The notes: a model not told the origin generated them from the letters alone. A stretch of 64,000 nucleotides of DNA from Yponomeuta sedellus (GCA_934045075.1 OW203736.1:9253109-9317108); one strand, 5' to 3'. Positions 1 to 10,767 are shown, counted from the first letter of the stretch. Numbers and translations: made by a program.

Positions 1-140
1 AACTCTGGTGGCACAACTCGAAAAATTCGATCTCTCATAAGGTGCAATCACTCACGGTCTACTACTACAGCGTGAGGCGCTAATGGAAGCTTACAAAGAC
101 TTGAGTGAGACAACCCGCAAAGAGTTGAATAAGAAACTCT

Positions 141-595
141 TTGCCGATATGGCCGACTGGCCAACTAGCAACGAAAATCAGTCTTTTGGAATCGCTTCGA
201 GCTTCACAAACAATACTAGATGTAATACGTGGTTACCACATTCTGTTTATTCGGAAACCAGCCCTACGCAAACTATCCCGGAACATGGGAAGAAGATTCG
301 AGCACATAAAATCAGTACTCATGAAGGGTCAAATTGCAGAACTAGTTAAACAAAAGGCCATCGCTCCTAACAAGTTCACACGAGGATTTTTATCCCCCAT
401 TTTTCTGAGACTAAAGCCAGACGGCTCCAACAGATTGATTTTTAACCCAAATCATGAGAAGAGACGATTACCTGATAAAAAATTTTATTTCAAATGCATA
501 TTATCATGTCCCTATCAGAAACTCACATAGACGGTTTCTTACCCTCTGCTTCGACGGAAAGCTTTATAACATGAACTGCCCGCCTATTGGCTTTT
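141..595 (+). pseudogene. DIRS-like reverse transcriptase, N-terminal part (broken)
   Basis: The translation reads GYHILFIRKPALRKL, then a GFLSPIFLRLKPDGSNRL block, then (after a frame change near 470) AYYHVPI and RRFLTLCFDGKLYNMNCPPI. This order resembles fingers and palm motifs of DIRS/PAT-type retrotransposon reverse transcriptases, which copy element RNA into DNA. The reading is lost after about 595, before the YLDD-type catalytic box, because another element lies there. RT-like sequence in the same orientation reappears at 4404. The DIRS assignment rests on motif resemblance; another RT class is possible. No tyrosine recombinase domain is seen. Confidence 0.6.
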
Positions 596-925
596 ATTAT
601 AAACCATACTAAATCAACTGTCAAAGTGACATAGCGTTTCAAAGTAACTTTTGTCCACAACCGGGAGCGGTTCAAAATGTAACTTGTCCATCTGTCAAAA
701 TCTATGAAAACGTGCCGAGTTTAACGAAGCTTTTCGAGTGAAAAATATTGCAAAAAGACTTCTTACGTGATTTACGTTATGGAAGGAGGTGTTTTAGTGG
801 GTGAAAACTCGGTTGGATCTCGCAAAAAGAAGCAGAAAACAAAAACAAAAAGACAATGTGAAAAGGAGGAGAGGTAAGCATTCTGTTTATATTTTTGTGT
901 TGTTAAGACCATTCATTAGCACATC

Positions 926-985
926 ATCATCATTTACTGCCTGATGCAGTCCACTGCTGGACATAAGCCTCCACAGACCATAAAG
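926..985 (-). repeat. RTE-type LINE 3'-end fragment inside the 874-1051 intron
   Basis: Read on the minus strand, this carries GGCTTATGTCCAGCAGTGGAC, the end of an RTE-type coding region, with a (ATG)n tail on its other side. It makes up about a third of the small intron of the DUF7869-like gene, so the intron grew by LINE insertion. Confidence 0.55.
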
Positions 986-1843
986 TACCTACACTGTGTA
1001 AAATATAAAATTCATTTACAGTCAAAATTTCAAGTATTTTTGTTGTTTCAGACATCAAATAAAGGACCCAGATATGGCCAATTTTATTAGCCAGCATAAC
1101 AACTCCAGGTTTATCTGTTGTGCCATTAATAAAACAGACTTAATACAGTGTAAAAAGAGTGTGTACAGTAGTTGCAACAAATCGGAACAAGATACTCGAC
1201 TAGCTCTTTTGATAAAAGTAAAAAAACCTATTAGAGAACGCCCTAGAGGAGACAGAAAGCACACTGTCAAGAAATTTGTGACCAATTATTACCTAAGAAT
1301 AAGAGGAAAATTAGTCAAAGTGTGTGCAAAATTTTTCTCAACAGTTTTCAATGTTAAACAAACAAGATTAAATCGGATTACGAAGTTCGTTAAAGACAAT
1401 CAGTTGCCGAAAGAGACAAGAGGAGGAAATAGAAAAAAACAGAAGTTTGCAGCAAGACGAGCGGCTGTCAAGGAATTTTTATCAAAATGAAAGGCATGTG
1501 AAAGTCACTACAATAAAAAAAAAGAGCCAGCGTTTGTATCTTCCTGCACATCTACGAGTATCAATTCATCAATTATTCCAAATATATAATTCTCAAGCAT
1601 CACAAGAGCTTAAGGTGAAGTCATGGTTTTTCAAAAATATTTTTTACGCACAGTTTAATTTAGGGTTTGGGTCCCCTGCTACTGATACCTGCAGCTACTG
1701 TGAATTAATGCGGCAGAAAATAGCAGGCACTAATACTGAAAATGAAAAACAATCATTAATGGTTCTCATAAGAATACACAAAAAACGAGCTAAAACATTC
1801 CATGACATTTTAAATCGAGATGTACTACTCTGTGTAAAAAGTA

Positions 1844-3139
1844 TCGGGAATATGTCAATAAAAAGACCCGCGTAAAAGAGGTCGTTTTAATTTTTTTACT
1901 GCATGTTGGTAGCACTGTACTGATTTAGCGCGCATAATTTGAGCGGGGTCTGTCATTTAATTTGTTTTAGCCTACACTTTTTGTTGGTCATAGGTTTGAG
2001 TCCTCGGCTGTAGAACAACTCGATTGTTGAACAAAGAGTGTGCCTTAAATTTTGTGTTTCAAATGATATTTCATGTGGTGAATCACTAAAAATGTTGCAA
2101 AATACCTACGGCGAATCGTGTATATCGAAAACAAGGGGTTATGATTGGTATAAGGCTTTTAAAGAAGGCCGAGAAGTAGTAGTAGACTTCCCTCGTTCTG
2201 GTAGACCTTAACCGCTATGACCAAAGAAAACATCGACAGAATCAAGAAGCTAGTGCTCGAAAATCGACGTATGTGTCTGAGAGAGTTGACTAGTGAGGTG
2301 AACATATCTTTAAGTCCGTCCACAACATTCTCATTGACATTTTAGGCATGAAACGCGTCGCCGCTCGACTAGTTCCAAAAGAGCTCAATTTCGTTCAAAA
2401 AGCGCAGCGAAAGCAAGTCGCTGAAGACATGGTAGACATGGTTTCCCGAGCTTATACGGATCCGACCTTTATGAAACGTGTAATAACTGGCGACGAGACA
2501 TGGGTTTATGAGTACGACATGCAAACAAGCCAACAGTCTTCAGAATGGCGTCTCGAAAACGAGCCGAAACCCAAAAAACCGCGGCAACTTCGCTCCAAAA
2601 TCAAGGTGATGCTGACAGTTTTTTTTTGACTACCGTGGTATGGTTCACTCAGAATTCCTTCCAGAGGGAGAAACAGAATAAAGAATATTATTTAGGCGTC
2701 ATGAAGCGTTTGCGTGAGAGTATCCGCCGAAAACGTCCAGATTTGTGGCAACACAACTCATGGATGCTGCACCATGATAATGCACCATCACACACAGCCA
2801 TTATAGTGAAAGAGTTTTTAGCGAAAAATTCAACAAAAGTTCTCGACCAAGCACCGTATTCACCTGATATGGCTCCATCTGACTTTTTTTTATTTCCCAA
2901 CTTAAAATTACCACTTCGAGGAAAACGTTTTGAGTCGATAGAAGCCATAAAAGAAAATTCGCTGAATGAGCTAAAGGCCATACCGCAAATAGCCTATGAA
3001 AAATGTGTGGAAGACTGGGTGAAGCGGTGGAGATGTTGTATTGCAAGCGATGGGGCCTACTTTGAAGGTGATAAAATAAATTTAGATGAATAATTTGTAT
3101 TTTTTGTTTTATTGGCTGTTGTTTTTGTTTTATTCCCGA
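1844..3139 (+). mobile_element. mariner transposon, full length, inactive
   Basis: The element is 1296 bp, the usual mariner length. Its ends are inverted (TCGGGAAT at 1844 and ATTCCCGA ending 3139), and each end is flanked by TA (1842-1843 and 3140-3141), the expected target duplication. It lies inside the DUF7869-like reading frame, so it inserted later than that element. Confidence 0.88.
2050..3093 (+). pseudogene. mariner transposase (D,D34D), frameshifted
   Basis: The pieces run in order through the mariner family: a helix-turn-helix region with KEGREVVVDFPRSGRP, then VITGDETWVYEYD with the first catalytic Asp, WMLHHDNAPSHTA with the second, and PYSPDMAPSDFFLFP with the third. There are 34 residues between the second and third Asp, the D,D34D signature. 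A TAA follows SGRP near 2210, reading frames change near 2220, 2340, 2625 and 2680, and the N-terminal start is not clear. The enzyme would cut and join DNA at TA sites; this copy cannot make it. All three catalytic Asp codons are kept despite the frame breaks. Confidence 0.88.
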
Positions 3140-4087
3140 TACTTAGAACACAGAATGTATATCAATCTGCTTCCTATTGCTTTGACCTTCAACAGGTTCA
3201 ACCCTTACCAAAATTAGCAATTGGTGAAGCATTATTCACGTAAAATTTCATTTTACTGTTTTAGTGTAACGACAAAGAATACACAGATAAAAACTTTTAC
3301 ACTTGGACAGAAAATCAGAGTGGAAAAGGCTCCATTCAGATAGCGTCAGCTTTAATACATTTTTTAAATGAAAGAAGAAATGAATTTGCAAACCTTTCAA
3401 AACTAAGGCTTTTCGCAGATGGATGTGGGGGGCAAAACAAAAACACACATGTAATCCATGCCTTAGCCTTGTGGTTATGGCAGAGCAAGTCCTCTATTCG
3501 AACAATTGAATTGTATTTTCCAGTCAGAGGCCATTCGTTTCTACCATGCGATCGATTGTTTGGAAAAATTGAGAAAAAACTTCGTCGACATGCTGAAATA
3601 ATAAATCCAGAAGAATACATACAATTTTGTAATTAAGTCGGAACTGTGAAGCAGCTGGGAAATAACTGGCATTTACATGACTGTAAGGAACTGTGTAATA
3701 TCTTCAAAAAAACAGAAGGAATTCAAGATATGAAGAAGGTTTTTTTGAATAAGGCTAATAAAGGGATAAGTTTTGTGATGCACCCCACATATAACTTTGT
3801 TGATGAATCAAAGCGACCCATGGCATTGTTAAAAAGAGGGAAGAAAACAGGAGACATACAGGAACACTCATTGCTACCTGCAAATTCTCCAATTGTCGCT
3901 GCTAAAAAAAGACATTGATACATTACTGCAAAAAAGATTTGGACAAGAGTGGAAAGTAGAGGAGTGATTGAAGTTTTTCAAGAAAGTCGTAGAGGATGAG
4001 CCTACTTCAATGTTAGTAGTTGAAGAGGATGAAATGTTGAACTATTGTGATTGTACCGAAATGGAGCCTGAAAGTCAAAAGATATAA

Positions 4088-4403
4088 AAAAGTTAAAAAG
4101 TTGATTTTCTTAATTAATTACGGATTTGGACAAAATGTGGTTTGATTCGTTTACATGGACATAATATGGTTTGAAATTCAAATAGTGTTTCAAAATGAAT
4201 TGTGTCCACATGAATGTTTCATATCATATTTTGTCCAAATATTTTTATAATACGTTTCAATAAAAGATATATTTTTATTGAAAACCACCCAAGAATAGTC
4301 AATACCTGCTTTGATAACTTTCTACTGAACACTGTAAAAAGATTAAAAGTTAAATTTAAAATATTCATTTTCTGGACTTCACACATTGATGGATATAATA
4401 CGT
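4088..4403. other. Non-coding right flank of the DUF7869-like element
   Basis: No gene is seen. Several short related blocks of the type GTTTCAAA...TTGTGTCCA and TTTGGACAAAAT lie at 4128-4245. Similar blocks (GTTTCAAAG...TTTGTCCA) occur on the left side at 628-690. They may be subterminal repeats of the element, but exact ends and terminal inverted repeats could not be fixed. Confidence 0.35.
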
Positions 4404-4690
4404 TCTGAAACAACGCTCCTCGTATCGAATATCTGGGTCTCCTATGGGATACAAAACAGAATAGGAAAACATTACCCAAATCTAAGATCATAAATTTGAA
4501 ACAAGACATCACAAACATTATCGCCAAAAACAAATGGTGCTGGCAAGATGCAAAAAGACTTCTTGGCAAACTCGTTTTCGCCTCTAAAGCAATTCCTCTT
4601 GGCCTCCTTCATTGCAGAATAATACAAATCGAGTCAAAGCGCCTCCCGGAAGTGAAAAAATTCAAGACATCACCAGTACCTGCCCGAGTC
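4404..4690 (+). pseudogene. DIRS-like RT/RNase H segment, downstream part
   Basis: The translation gives APRIEYLGLLWDTKQNRK, then LPKSKIINLKQDI and DAKRLLGKLVFASKAIPLGL. These match the thumb and RNase H side of DIRS-like reverse transcriptases (pattern IEYLGF.WD...LP..K and LLG.L..A..A...G). It lies on the same strand as the 141-595 fragment and plausibly continues it. About 60 residues around the catalytic YxDD are missing between the two parts, so the insertion was accompanied by loss of sequence. Confidence 0.55.
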
Positions 4691-4857
4691 GGTCTAAAGA
4701 TGGCGAGGTCCATGGGCTGCAAAATATGGGTACTGTTTGGGTTCAGTGGTAAAATTTCTATAGCATTAGCACAGCAAAAATCTGATAAATGCAGAGTCAA
4801 ATGGGACCGATGTCCATCCAAAAAAACATAATTTCGAAAATCTGTGACATTGGCCAC
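4690..4857 (-). pseudogene. pogo/Tigger-type DDE transposase fragment
   Basis: On the minus strand this reads VFLDGHRSHLTLHLSDFC and LNPNSTHILQPMDLAIFRP. These are the second-Asp block (DGHxSH) and the TxxLQPLD block that follows it in DDE_1-type (pogo/Tigger, also CENP-B-like) transposases. Only about 55 residues survive, and the reading then runs into antisense RT sequence. It joins the DIRS-like fragment at about 4690, so one has broken the other. Confidence 0.7.
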
Positions 4858-5117
4858 AGATAAAAACTTGAAAAACTTTTTATTACGAATTATTAGTACG
4901 AATACATATATTTAATTCATGTAAAAATTTACTCTAGATAACTAAACTGTTTTCGCTGTTACGTAATAACTAATCTATATTCGAACTGACTACGCAATAA
5001 AAAACTTAAATATTTTTATAATGTTTATTGCACGGATGTATATTAAAAGAATATTTTACAAAGCTTTATAGTTTTGTTTAACAGGAAGCATATTACTGTA
5101 AAAACAGTATTGATAAA
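4858..5117. other. AT-rich stretch without a recognised feature
   Basis: No coding signal, repeat arm or RNA gene was recognised in this AT-rich spacer between the pogo-like and piggyBac-like remnants. Confidence 0.4.
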
Positions 5118-5283
5118 CTATTCTGCACAATTGATACGCATGTCAATATTATGAGGGCCGCTAATTGCTCTCTTGCATTTGTTGCAACGACGTTTTGTCA
5201 TTCTACGAGCCTTACTCGGGCCAATGTAGCAGATTTTTCGCGTATTTGACGTGGAAAAAACAGGTGCATTCAGATTCGGTAAA
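5118..5283 (-). pseudogene. piggyBac-like transposase C-terminal Cys-rich fragment
   Basis: The minus strand has CYIGPSKARRMTKRRCNKCK, then AISGPHNIDMRINCAE and a stop at 5120-5118. The order (Lys/Arg-rich linker, C-x2-C, H, C) resembles the small Cys-rich domain that ends piggyBac-family transposases and binds terminal DNA. One of the usual cysteines is absent. The catalytic Asp domain is not present upstream, so this is a tail only. Alternative: a different treble-clef domain. Confidence 0.42.
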
Positions 5284-5363
5284 ATTCCCTAAAATATCTT
5301 GAATTACATTCTTGATATCACGTCTCAAATTGACGGTCTGTACTCGCTCCAAATTATTCCGGA

Positions 5364-6075
5364 CTGGTATCTCCAGGAAAATCTAGTGGCCGTTCTCCAC
5401 TCGATTTTGATTCAAGAGTGAAACGAATGCAAGTGAAACGTAAAAAAACTGCTAAACTCCGTGAAAATACTACTGCTAACGAATTGGTGTATGCTGCGCA
5501 AATGAGTCTTAGAGCCATAAAGATGCAGCAAATATTAAAAAAAACATTTCTACAGCCAGAACTACCCAATACGCTTATAAGTACACCAGTGACAATACAA
5601 ATTAAACCATTGTCCCCTCTCGAAGCTTTATCGATGTTAATTGAGGCTAAGCTCACTCGCCATCAATACGAGGTTATCAGAAGCTTCGCTACAGAGATGT
5701 TCCCATCTTATAAAAAATTGCAAATGGCGAAGAAATTGTGCTACCCTAAAAATATAACATTAATTGAAAAGAGAGCTGAAGTTAGGACACAGAATTTACT
5801 TGATCACGCAGCTCAAACTTCACAGAAGGAGGTTGTTAGCTTGTCTCCGAGTAATGATCTGATTTTAGTGGGGGTTTGATGGAAGCTCAGGCCACAGCCA
5901 GTTCCATCAAAAAATTTATGAAGAGAGTGAAAGTGACGACAAGTTTGTATTTATAGCCTGTCTAGTCCCACTAAAACTAACAGACAGAGATAAAAATATT
6001 TTTTGTAAAAAATACATGCCCAGCTTCTCCTCGATTTTGCAGGCCAATGAGTTATTTTTGAAAAAGAAAATGACT
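5364..6075 (+). pseudogene. WGFDG-motif transposon-like protein family, N-terminal half
   Basis: An open frame to 5879 encodes a basic start, then LSPLEALSMLIEAKLTRHQY, FPSYKKLQMAKKLCYP and LLDHAAQ. A one-base shift near 5872 leads into WGFDGSSGHSQFHQKIYEE, FIACLVPLKLTD and a degraded continuation to about 6075. This order of motifs recurs in many uncharacterised, highly copied proteins of arthropods and cnidarians, and they behave like transposon proteins. No catalytic motif can be named. The sequence after 6075 up to about 6290 may be further decayed coding DNA (KEYDEILKWQSALN). Confidence 0.5.
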
Positions 6076-6550
6076 CCTTAATTAATCAAGAACCGAGTTT
6101 TTACGATTAGGTACTGTGTACTTCATTACGAGGGCAGTGCGGTAGACTAAAATCTGCTTCAGAGAGATGACAAGACTACATTAAAAGAGTATGACGAAAT
6201 ACTGAAATGGCAGTCTGCATTAAACATCATAAAAAATGGAGAGCCGGAGCCAGAAGTCATTCAGAAGCATATTTTTTCATTTATTATCTACCTCATCATA
6301 GTCAAGCAAGAAGGCAAGAGCGGAAAATGCGGCCTCATTGTATTTGATGCGTGAGCTCAATTGAAGAATGGAAAAATTTTTGACTGAGTGCCCGTATAGA
6401 GGTTTATGCTTGGCGACATAACCGCACTTTTAATAGCTTTTCGCACCATCAAAATCGCTATTGAGTGGGAAAGGCCGGGAGGAATACAGAGATGTAATTC
6501 GATTTCCATGCCTGAAAGATATCAATAAACCACTTTGCAATAAAAACTTC

Positions 6551-7525
6551 TAACATTTACGTTTTTGCCGAGTTCCATTTAGTGTAATCTCAAGCCTCTT
6601 TTTGCTTACGGCAACACTAATTATCACATGGCGCAAACAAACGAGAAACTATTGACAAAAGTAGCTGAAAAATGTTATGTAGATAACTTGGTAACTGTAA
6701 CTGAATCAAGTTGTCAATGAGTCGAGAGAAGTATTTGACCATCTCTTCATGAATTTAAGAGAATGGAATTCAAATGATGAACAGTTTTTGAAGTTGATAC
6801 CAGCCGAGCATCGAATGAAGGAAACCACACCAACAAAAGAACTAGGTTTAATGTGGAATGTAAAACTTGACATTTTATCATTAAAGATAAAGTATAGCCT
6901 ATTTCAAAAAGAAGACATTGGAGACACCAGGAGTAAAAGAGCTATACTCAGTAAAATAGCATCAATATATGACCCGTGTGGACTCGTGTCTCCATTGGTT
7001 CTGCCATCCAAAACCTTACTACAAGAGCTTTGTGACCATAATTTTAAAGTGGGATACTAAGCTTCCAGAAGATATAAAAGCAAAAAGGGCCAAAGTCGCA
7101 CAAAACCTAAAAGCATCTATACAAGTAGAAATACCACGTTTCGTTGGTTTTTGCAATGCAGACGGGACTATCAAATATGATTTGCACTGTTTCACAGATG
7201 CGTCGAAATATAACTACGATGCAGTCATTTATCTTAGAGCTTACAGCGCGGACCAAACTATAGTTTCGTTTATAATGTCAAGATCAAGAGTCAGTTCCTC
7301 AGAAGATAAGAAAAACTTTAATATGCCAAAGTTAGAGGAGGCTGTCTCATCGGAAGCAGGTTGATAACCTACATAACAAAATGTAATAGTACTAACTATC
7401 TAAGATAAATACCTCTGGACAGACAGCCTAAATAGTGCTGAATTGGGGAAAAACAAACAAATTATTGTCTCCCTGCTGATATAGCTACCAGATCGGATTC
7501 GTGGCATCATAGGAAAGAGTTTTTT
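6551..7525 (+). pseudogene. BEL/Pao-like pol remnant (RT, RNase H)
   Basis: Fragments in BEL/Pao order are FCRVPFSVISSLFLL (RT), CYVDNLVT in place of the YVDD catalytic box, LGLMWNVK, RAILSKIASIYDPCGLVSPL, then in the next frame FCNADG and HCFTDASKYNYDAVIYLR (RNase H with its TDAS Asp), and finally LPADIATRSDSWHHRKEFF at 7465-7525. The RT box has VDN where the family has VDD. A stop near 6718, a frameshift near 7040 and a stop at 7362 break it. No LTR, gag or integrase core was found. Confidence 0.72.
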
Positions 7526-8820
7526 TATTTATTTATCCACTTACATCTATCATTACAGGCTGCGCCTAATACGACAGAGTAGCATCTACCTACATAATAT
7601 ACATATATAAAAACTAATTAATATCACAAAGAATACCTATTGTAACCTTTGTGAATTCGCTCAGAGTACACGAAAACAGATCGATGGTTTCCGCGACCTG
7701 GTTTAGAAGCTGGAGTGCGCGCGTCAGAGGAGCCTTGCCGAGTTGAGGTTCTCAGGACTGCAATGCATCTCGCAAAACAAAGCGTGTTGGCCTGTTAGCA
7801 GGCACGTACACAACTTATTCTACCAATATCAACAGTACAAATATTGCTTGGTACATCTGAAAGAAACCGAGGTGCATATTCACAATAATTCACGTTTTTT
7901 GGAAAATTGCACTCGTAGATACAATCAAGAACAGCAATGCATTGTCCCTCTAAAAATCAAATCACTTTAAATACTGGAATCTGCGAAATCATACGCTGAA
8001 CAAATTTCATTCTACTCTGTTTCTCCCGATAAGTAGCATAATCTAAAACCTGTTTGGGCAAACTAATAACCTGCCTATCGACAAACACTAAAAGTCAAGT
8101 TTTCAAACAATAGATCGAATTAATTTCTTTTCAGATGGTCGACGACGACACATGCAGAAAAAAGTTACTTGTTCAGAAGAAACATTTGCCATCATTTGCA
8201 GGAAAATGGAACCTAACCGGAACGTTAGATTTTAACAGGACACAAAAAGCAAAGCAAATTATTATTATAATTATTAAATTATTATTATTATCTTGGACGA
8301 AGTCCCGGGAGACTTAAAAGTTCAACTACATGTTCACGACAAAGAAGAAAGAGAGGTCCACGAAATAGACCCTCTGGATGAGGTAGACAAAGATAGCGAA
8401 CAAAACAACAACAGATACCTACTCTTCACGATAGTTACTACAGATCCACGTTTCAGTAAGACTCTTGCAAATCGAATGATGCGAACTTTTACGAATCGAA
8501 TGAGTATAGTAAAGTTAATGACAGGTAATGACAACAATGAGTCCTTTGACTATTCATGTTGATTGATACCTACTTCTTCATGAAAGTCAAGAGTAGAGGG
8601 TGAGTGAGCTAGGTACTATTTGGGGCAAGTTATCAAGCTTCTTGAACACAGTTACAAAGTAAGGATCATGCGATAATGTTTATGATCCTGTCTCAAAAAC
8701 ATTACCAAACTGGGCCAAGGTACTTTGCTAGCCTTGAAGGCGTTCCATAAAATGGAAATAAACTAATTGTGCAACTGCTGTTTTACTTAATTAAATTATA
8801 TTAATTAAAACAGTAGTTGT
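7526..8820. other. Unassigned stretch with a possible LINE tail
   Basis: At 7518-7660 a TTTATTTATTTA run followed by CACTTACATCTATCATTACAGG looks like the tail and 3' UTR of a minus-strand LINE inserted at the end of the BEL/Pao remnant. The rest shows only short open frames (8135-8317, 8293-8562) with no known motif, and an (ATT)-rich patch at 8257-8292. Confidence 0.35.
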
Positions 8821-8988
8821 AAAATTTAAATATTATTTAAATGTAAAATTTAAATATTATTTAAATGTAAAATTTAAATATTATTTAAATGTAAAATTTA
8901 AATATTATTTAAATGTAAAATTTAAATATTATTTAAATGTAAAATTTAAATATTATTTAAATGTAAAATTTAAATATTATTTAAATGT
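8821..8988. repeat. 24-bp minisatellite, 7 copies
   Basis: Seven identical or nearly identical tandem copies of a 24-base AT-rich unit (AAAATTTAAATATTATTTAA plus ATGT). The unit is itself nearly palindromic. There are no unique spacers. A partial eighth copy starts at 8989. Confidence 0.95.
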
Positions 8989-9192
8989 AAAATTCCAAAC
9001 TATGTGAAGTGACACTAGGGGGTGGTGTCGCAAACCTAACTTTACTATGACATAGACTGGGTGCGGATAAACAATCACGAAATTCGTGTTACGTACTTTA
9101 TACCCATTGGGCCATCATGGTTAGTTACGCTGGAAAGGTATTTGGTTTATTTTCCGACAGGTATCATATTTTAATACTATGTATCACCCCCC

Positions 9193-9315
9193 TTTTCCCG
9201 AACGTTAACAGTCTGTCAATGTATTGTTAACAGCTGTCAGTTGGCAAAATTGCATACAAAAAAACAACTGACAGCTGTTAATAGTACATTAAGAGACTGT
9301 TGACAAACCGGGGGT
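9193..9315. repeat. Foldback element family P, copy 1
   Basis: An imperfect palindrome. The left arm (about 9204-9243) contains TTGTTAACAGCTGTCAGTTG. The right arm (about 9265-9305) is its complement with few changes. The centre carries TTGCATACAAAAAAA. A second copy lies at 10923-11056 and a diverged piece at 48205-48270, so this is a dispersed non-coding family. Confidence 0.8.
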
Positions 9316-9452
9316 CACTTAGATCCAGTATCAAGATCGATTGGTGAACCGATTTTATTCCTTTCCAATCCATCGTCGCATACTTTTAGATATCTTTTCA
9401 TCTAGTCTCGTGCGGGACCAAAACTCTGTTCCGGTAGGTCTGAACTATACTA

Positions 9453-9720
9453 TATAGTCTATTTATTCTTACTTGTCCAATTTAGTAAACAAGATTCTAC
9501 CCTTAAAGTGTGAATTTTTAGTCCAAAACTGCCAGTGAAGTAAAGTAACCTAAATGAAGTAACTTGGAACACTCTTAGATAACACGCTGCCAATTTTATA
9601 AACATAGTTCATGATAGTTCATGAATTTGCGAGAAAATGTCTAGTTTAGGCATCAAATCTCAATTTTAAGGTTAGAATCTTGTTTACTAAATTGGATAAG
9701 TAAGAATAAATATACTGTAG
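9453..9720. mobile_element. MITE family A, copy 1
   Basis: Terminal inverted repeats of about 50 bp (ATTTATTCTTACTTGTCCAA on the left, its complement on the right) enclose a non-coding middle. The second copy is at 46608-46870 and matches through the interior. It is too small to code for a transposase, and the superfamily is not clear. Confidence 0.85.
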
Positions 9721-9744
9721 GTAATATTATTTTTAATGCACTAG

Positions 9745-9852
9745 CCCGTGCTAACGGCAATTTTAAAAAACCTATTTAGAGGCTAGAAATTCCACCCATG
9801 CCGGGATTCGAACCCGCGACCACTGGCTCGGATAGCCAGAGGTCGCGGGTAC
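9745..9852 (-). repeat. tRNA-derived SINE family C, truncated foldback copy
   Basis: On the minus strand it carries a B-box-like GGTTCGAATCCCGGCATGGG and the body sequence AAATAGGTTTTTTAAAATTG. The copy ends in a 17-bp hairpin (9812-9850, 5-nt loop), where the expected next bases are replaced by an inverted copy of the sequence just read. Related copies are at 17370-17445, 35230-35395 and 56145-56349. Confidence 0.7.
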
Positions 9853-10048
9853 TATATACTATACTATAGGTACCCAATTGAATAGTGAATAATAAAAACA
9901 AATGTATAACTACTGGTTTTTTTTCATGATTGTACTTTATTTTTCAAAATTACTTTGTTGTTAGTCGCCAAAAGTTACATTTAACGAGTCTAAACGCTAT
10001 AAGTTAACGTGAGTATCGCGAAACGCAATTTGACTCGTTACATGTACC

Positions 10049-10360
10049 AGAGTGCTTAGTGCGAGTTTGACAGATCCAATCGAATAACTTTACTGCCGCG
10101 TTAATCGAGCATCGAGTAGTGAGTATGAGTAAGTTAACCGTTCGAACTGGCAAAACGCTGTCACAGTACAACTCGCACTCGCGTTTATTCGTGTTTTGGC
10201 TGGTAAACGTGTTCACTTCTCAACGTACATCAACTTTACAACTCGCACTCGGCAATTTTAATTTCCATACTTGTCGCTAGGTGGCGCTTCCTCGATGCCA
10301 TAGAAATATGAGTTTACGTTAACGCGATCAAGTAGTTAAAAAACTCGCACTAAGCACTCT
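10049..10360. mobile_element. MITE with perfect 20-bp terminal inverted repeats
   Basis: AGAGTGCTTAGTGCGAGTTT at 10049-10068 and its exact complement at 10341-10360 bound 312 bp of non-coding DNA. Further inverted matches outside these ends (ATAAGTTAACGTGAGTATCG near 10000, ACGTTAACGCGATCAAG near 10315) suggest the ancestral element may be more complex. No duplicated target site could be fixed. Confidence 0.8.
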
Positions 10361-10468
10361 TGACTTAACTATGTGTGAGCATCGCGAGCATCGCATCATT
10401 AAAAACACTACTTAATAGTTTACATTTCAAAGAATTCTAACAAAAAAAAAAACTACTTAAGAGCACAG

Positions 10469-10767
10469 TACAGTCTGTTAGCTTTTAGACTATACCTCGG
10501 CCTCTATTAGATAGAATCGGATATATTCGTGTAATAGAAATATCGGAACTAATAAGACACTTAATGTACATAACTTTTTTACAAAACAGTGAAGAAAAGT
10601 TTTATACAGAGCAGGAAGTAGTATTACACTCGTGTGCTTCCGGCTAAAACCGAAGCCTACTCTAGAGCCCGAGGTTCAATTCAATTTCAATTTATACTTT
10701 ATTGCACACGAAACATTAAAAAGGAGATGAAAAAGGTCAGGTATATTCTAAAAGCTAACAGGCTGTA
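10469..10767. mobile_element. MITE family B, copy 1, with an inserted LINE tail
   Basis: The ends are TACAGTCTGTTAGCTTTTAG and its complement with one change. The inner part carries GAAGAAAAGTTTTATACAGA and TTACACTCGTGTGCTT, shared with the other copies. About 67 bp at 10674-10740 (CTTTATTGCACACGAAAC in the middle) interrupt the junction that reads CCGAGGTATATTC in the other copies. That insert looks like a minus-strand retroposon tail. Confidence 0.88.

Larger units (their letters stand above)
779..4087 (+). pseudogene. DUF7869-like transposon protein, interrupted by a mariner
   Basis: The gene opens with ATG at 779. Exon 1 (779-873) is rich in Lys and ends in a GTAAGC donor. A 178-nt intron ends in TTGTTTCAG, and exon 2 starts at 1052 in phase. 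Exon 2 encodes a region with VCAKFFSTVFNVKQTRLNRI, a GFGSPATDTCSYCELM cysteine motif, and later (3265 on) YTWTENQSGKGSIQIASALI, FADGCGGQNKN and FPVRGHSFLPCDRLFGKIEK. These resemble a large insect family with a DUF7869-type, probably RNase H-fold, domain, often in multicopy transposon-like loci. Breaks: a TGA near 1489 followed by a frameshift in an A-run, a mariner at 1844-3139, frameshifts near 3235-3275, a TAA at 3634-3636 and a frameshift near 3910. Clearly dead. Family name is from memory; the motifs are seen directly. Confidence 0.6.

Noticed and set aside
3240..3264. A second intron in the DUF7869-like gene (CAC|GTAAAA ... TTTTAG)
   Set aside because: Only 25 nt, below any plausible intron, and the other frames read through with family-like residues; frameshifts explain it better.
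8821..8988. CRISPR-like array
   Set aside because: Units are contiguous with no unique spacers, and the host is a eukaryote; it is a minisatellite.
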